From positions 1 through 53,699 of the forward strand of contig JBBIJR010000014.1 of the NCBI GenBank assembly GCA_037445875.1: DNA of 53,699 nt, written 5' to 3'. The notes under the pieces were generated by a model, which saw only the letters and a program-made list of their open reading frames with translations, was not told the origin of the DNA and did no database searches. Source of the stretch: JBBIJR01 sp037445875 (GTDB lineage: Bacteria > CLD3 > SB21). The translations under genes were made by a program, and so were the position numbers. Positions 52,982-53,699 of this stretch are shown here, piece by piece (the first letter of the stretch is position 1; the number at the start of each line of letters is the position of its first letter).

Positions 52982-53699
52982 TCGGACAAACGGTATCGCA
53001 TTACAGGATTCTCGAGAAGCTGGGCGAAGGCGGCATGGGCGTGGTCTACAAAGCCCAGGACACCAAACTCGACAGGTTCGTGGCGCTGAAGTTCCTGCCG
53101 TCGCGGCTGAACGACTCCGACCAGGACAAGGCCCGCTTCGTGCAGGAAGCACAGGCCGCCTCGGCGCTCAACCACCCGAACGTGTGCACGATCCACGACA
53201 TCCAGGAGCACGACGGGCAGATGTTCATCGTGATGGAGTACGTGAACGGACTTACCCTGCGCGAACGGAAAGAGAAACTGTCGATAAAACAGGCGATCGA
53301 CATCGGGATCCAGATCGCCGAGGGGTTGGCGGCGGCGCACGAGAAGGGGATCGTGCACCGGGATATCAAGCCGGAGAACATCATGGTGCGCAAGGACGGG
53401 ATCGTGCAGATCATGGACTTCGGGTTGGCGAAGCTTCGGGGGGTATCGCGGATCACGAAGGAGGGCAGTACGGTGGGCACGGCGGGGTACATGTCGCCGG
53501 AGCAGGTACAGGGACAGGACGCGGACCACCGATCGGACATCTTTTCCCTCGGCGCGCTACTCTACGAAATGATCGCCGGCCAGTTGCCGTTCAAGGGGGT
53601 GCACGAGACGGCACTGATGTATGAGATCGTCAACGTGGATCCGGAACCGATGGCCTCGATCAAGCCGGAGATCGATCCGGGCCTGGATGCGATCGTGCT
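52978..53699 (+). CDS. Serine/threonine protein kinase (kinase 3, 3' end beyond window)
   Basis: The first 240 residues of a third Hanks-type kinase. It has GEGGMG (residues 16-21), Lys38 (VALK), HRDIKPEN, MDFGLAKLRG and SPEQVQG, so all catalytic motifs are intact. It is very similar to kinases 1 and 2 across this domain. The ATG overlaps the stop of the short leader frame; GAGAGGTG lies upstream. By comparison with its paralogues, a FlgO-like and TPR region probably follows outside the window. Confidence 0.95.
   Translation, partial: MIGQTVSHYRILEKLGEGGMGVVYKAQDTKLDRFVALKFLPSRLNDSDQDKARFVQEAQAASALNHPNVCTIHDIQEHDGQMFIVMEYVNGLTLRERKEKLSIKQAIDIGIQIAEGLAAAHEKGIVHRDIKPENIMVRKDGIVQIMDFGLAKLRGVSRITKEGSTVGTAGYMSPEQVQGQDADHRSDIFSLGALLYEMIAGQLPFKGVHETALMYEIVNVDPEPMASIKPEIDPGLDAIV

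Noticed and set aside
1..53699. CRISPR array, prophage, integrase or insertion sequence
   Set aside because: No regularly spaced repeats, phage structural genes, integrase or transposase were seen on either strand.

Overview
The window looks like a metagenome-style scaffold (two 10-N gaps) from a fairly GC-rich member of the Bacteroidota/Ignavibacteriota/Rhodothermota side of the FCB group. The reasons are a TonB-dependent receptor with a carboxypeptidase-like N-terminal domain followed by a DUF4249 lipoprotein, a CBM9/DUF5916 outer-membrane protein, a two-component propeller/Y_Y_Y histidine kinase, a membrane-anchored AraC regulator and a kynurenine lower pathway. Clear Shine-Dalgarno sequences argue against classical Bacteroidia or Flavobacteriia. 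The taxonomic call is inference; no rRNA is present.

Layout. 1-2031: S9 peptidase (C-terminus off the edge). 2214-8484: SpoVR, converging on a five-gene operon (HD protein, membrane protein, DUF4129, DUF4350, MoxR) in which every junction is a 4-nt stop/start overlap. 8605-9260: tRNA-Ala and a repeat-rich non-coding stretch. 9261-10440: PepE and a DUF2752 protein. 10619-14424: a surface-polysaccharide trio (MurJ-like flippase, methyltransferase, glycosyltransferase). 14402-21543: recG, a single-domain response regulator, an Rsm22-type methyltransferase, a B12-dependent radical SAM protein, serS and tRNA-Arg. 21925-36320: Na+/Ca2+ exchanger, DUF4249/TonB receptor pair, beta-lactamase-like hydrolase with AraC regulator, purEK, a large sensor kinase and a DUF5916 outer-membrane protein. 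36600-38081: a lone methyltransferase and a long inverted-repeat region. 38082-45266: an isopropylmalate-dehydrogenase-like gene, then a tight operon of hldD, a nucleotidyltransferase and 3-hydroxyanthranilate catabolism (RidA, HAAO, ACMSD) with three poorly known membrane or small proteins. 45606-53699: a signalling block with a GAF-PP2C phosphatase, two small proteins and three paralogous Ser/Thr kinases with FlgO-like and TPR sensor regions.

The most unusual observation is at the right end. Each of the three kinase genes is preceded by a short reading frame whose stop codon overlaps the kinase start (GTGA/ATGA). Two of these frames are exactly 48 codons long and resemble the kinase's own glycine-loop N-terminus. 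They may be translationally coupled leaders or decayed 5' duplicates; the substitution pattern does not prove protein-level selection.

Other points: a 92-93 bp inverted-repeat element in two copies, a 145-bp imperfect palindrome next to a perfect 14-bp hairpin, a 3-hydroxyanthranilate dioxygenase with a histone-like basic tail, and three single-site frameshifts plus two gaps that suggest residual assembly or sequencing errors.
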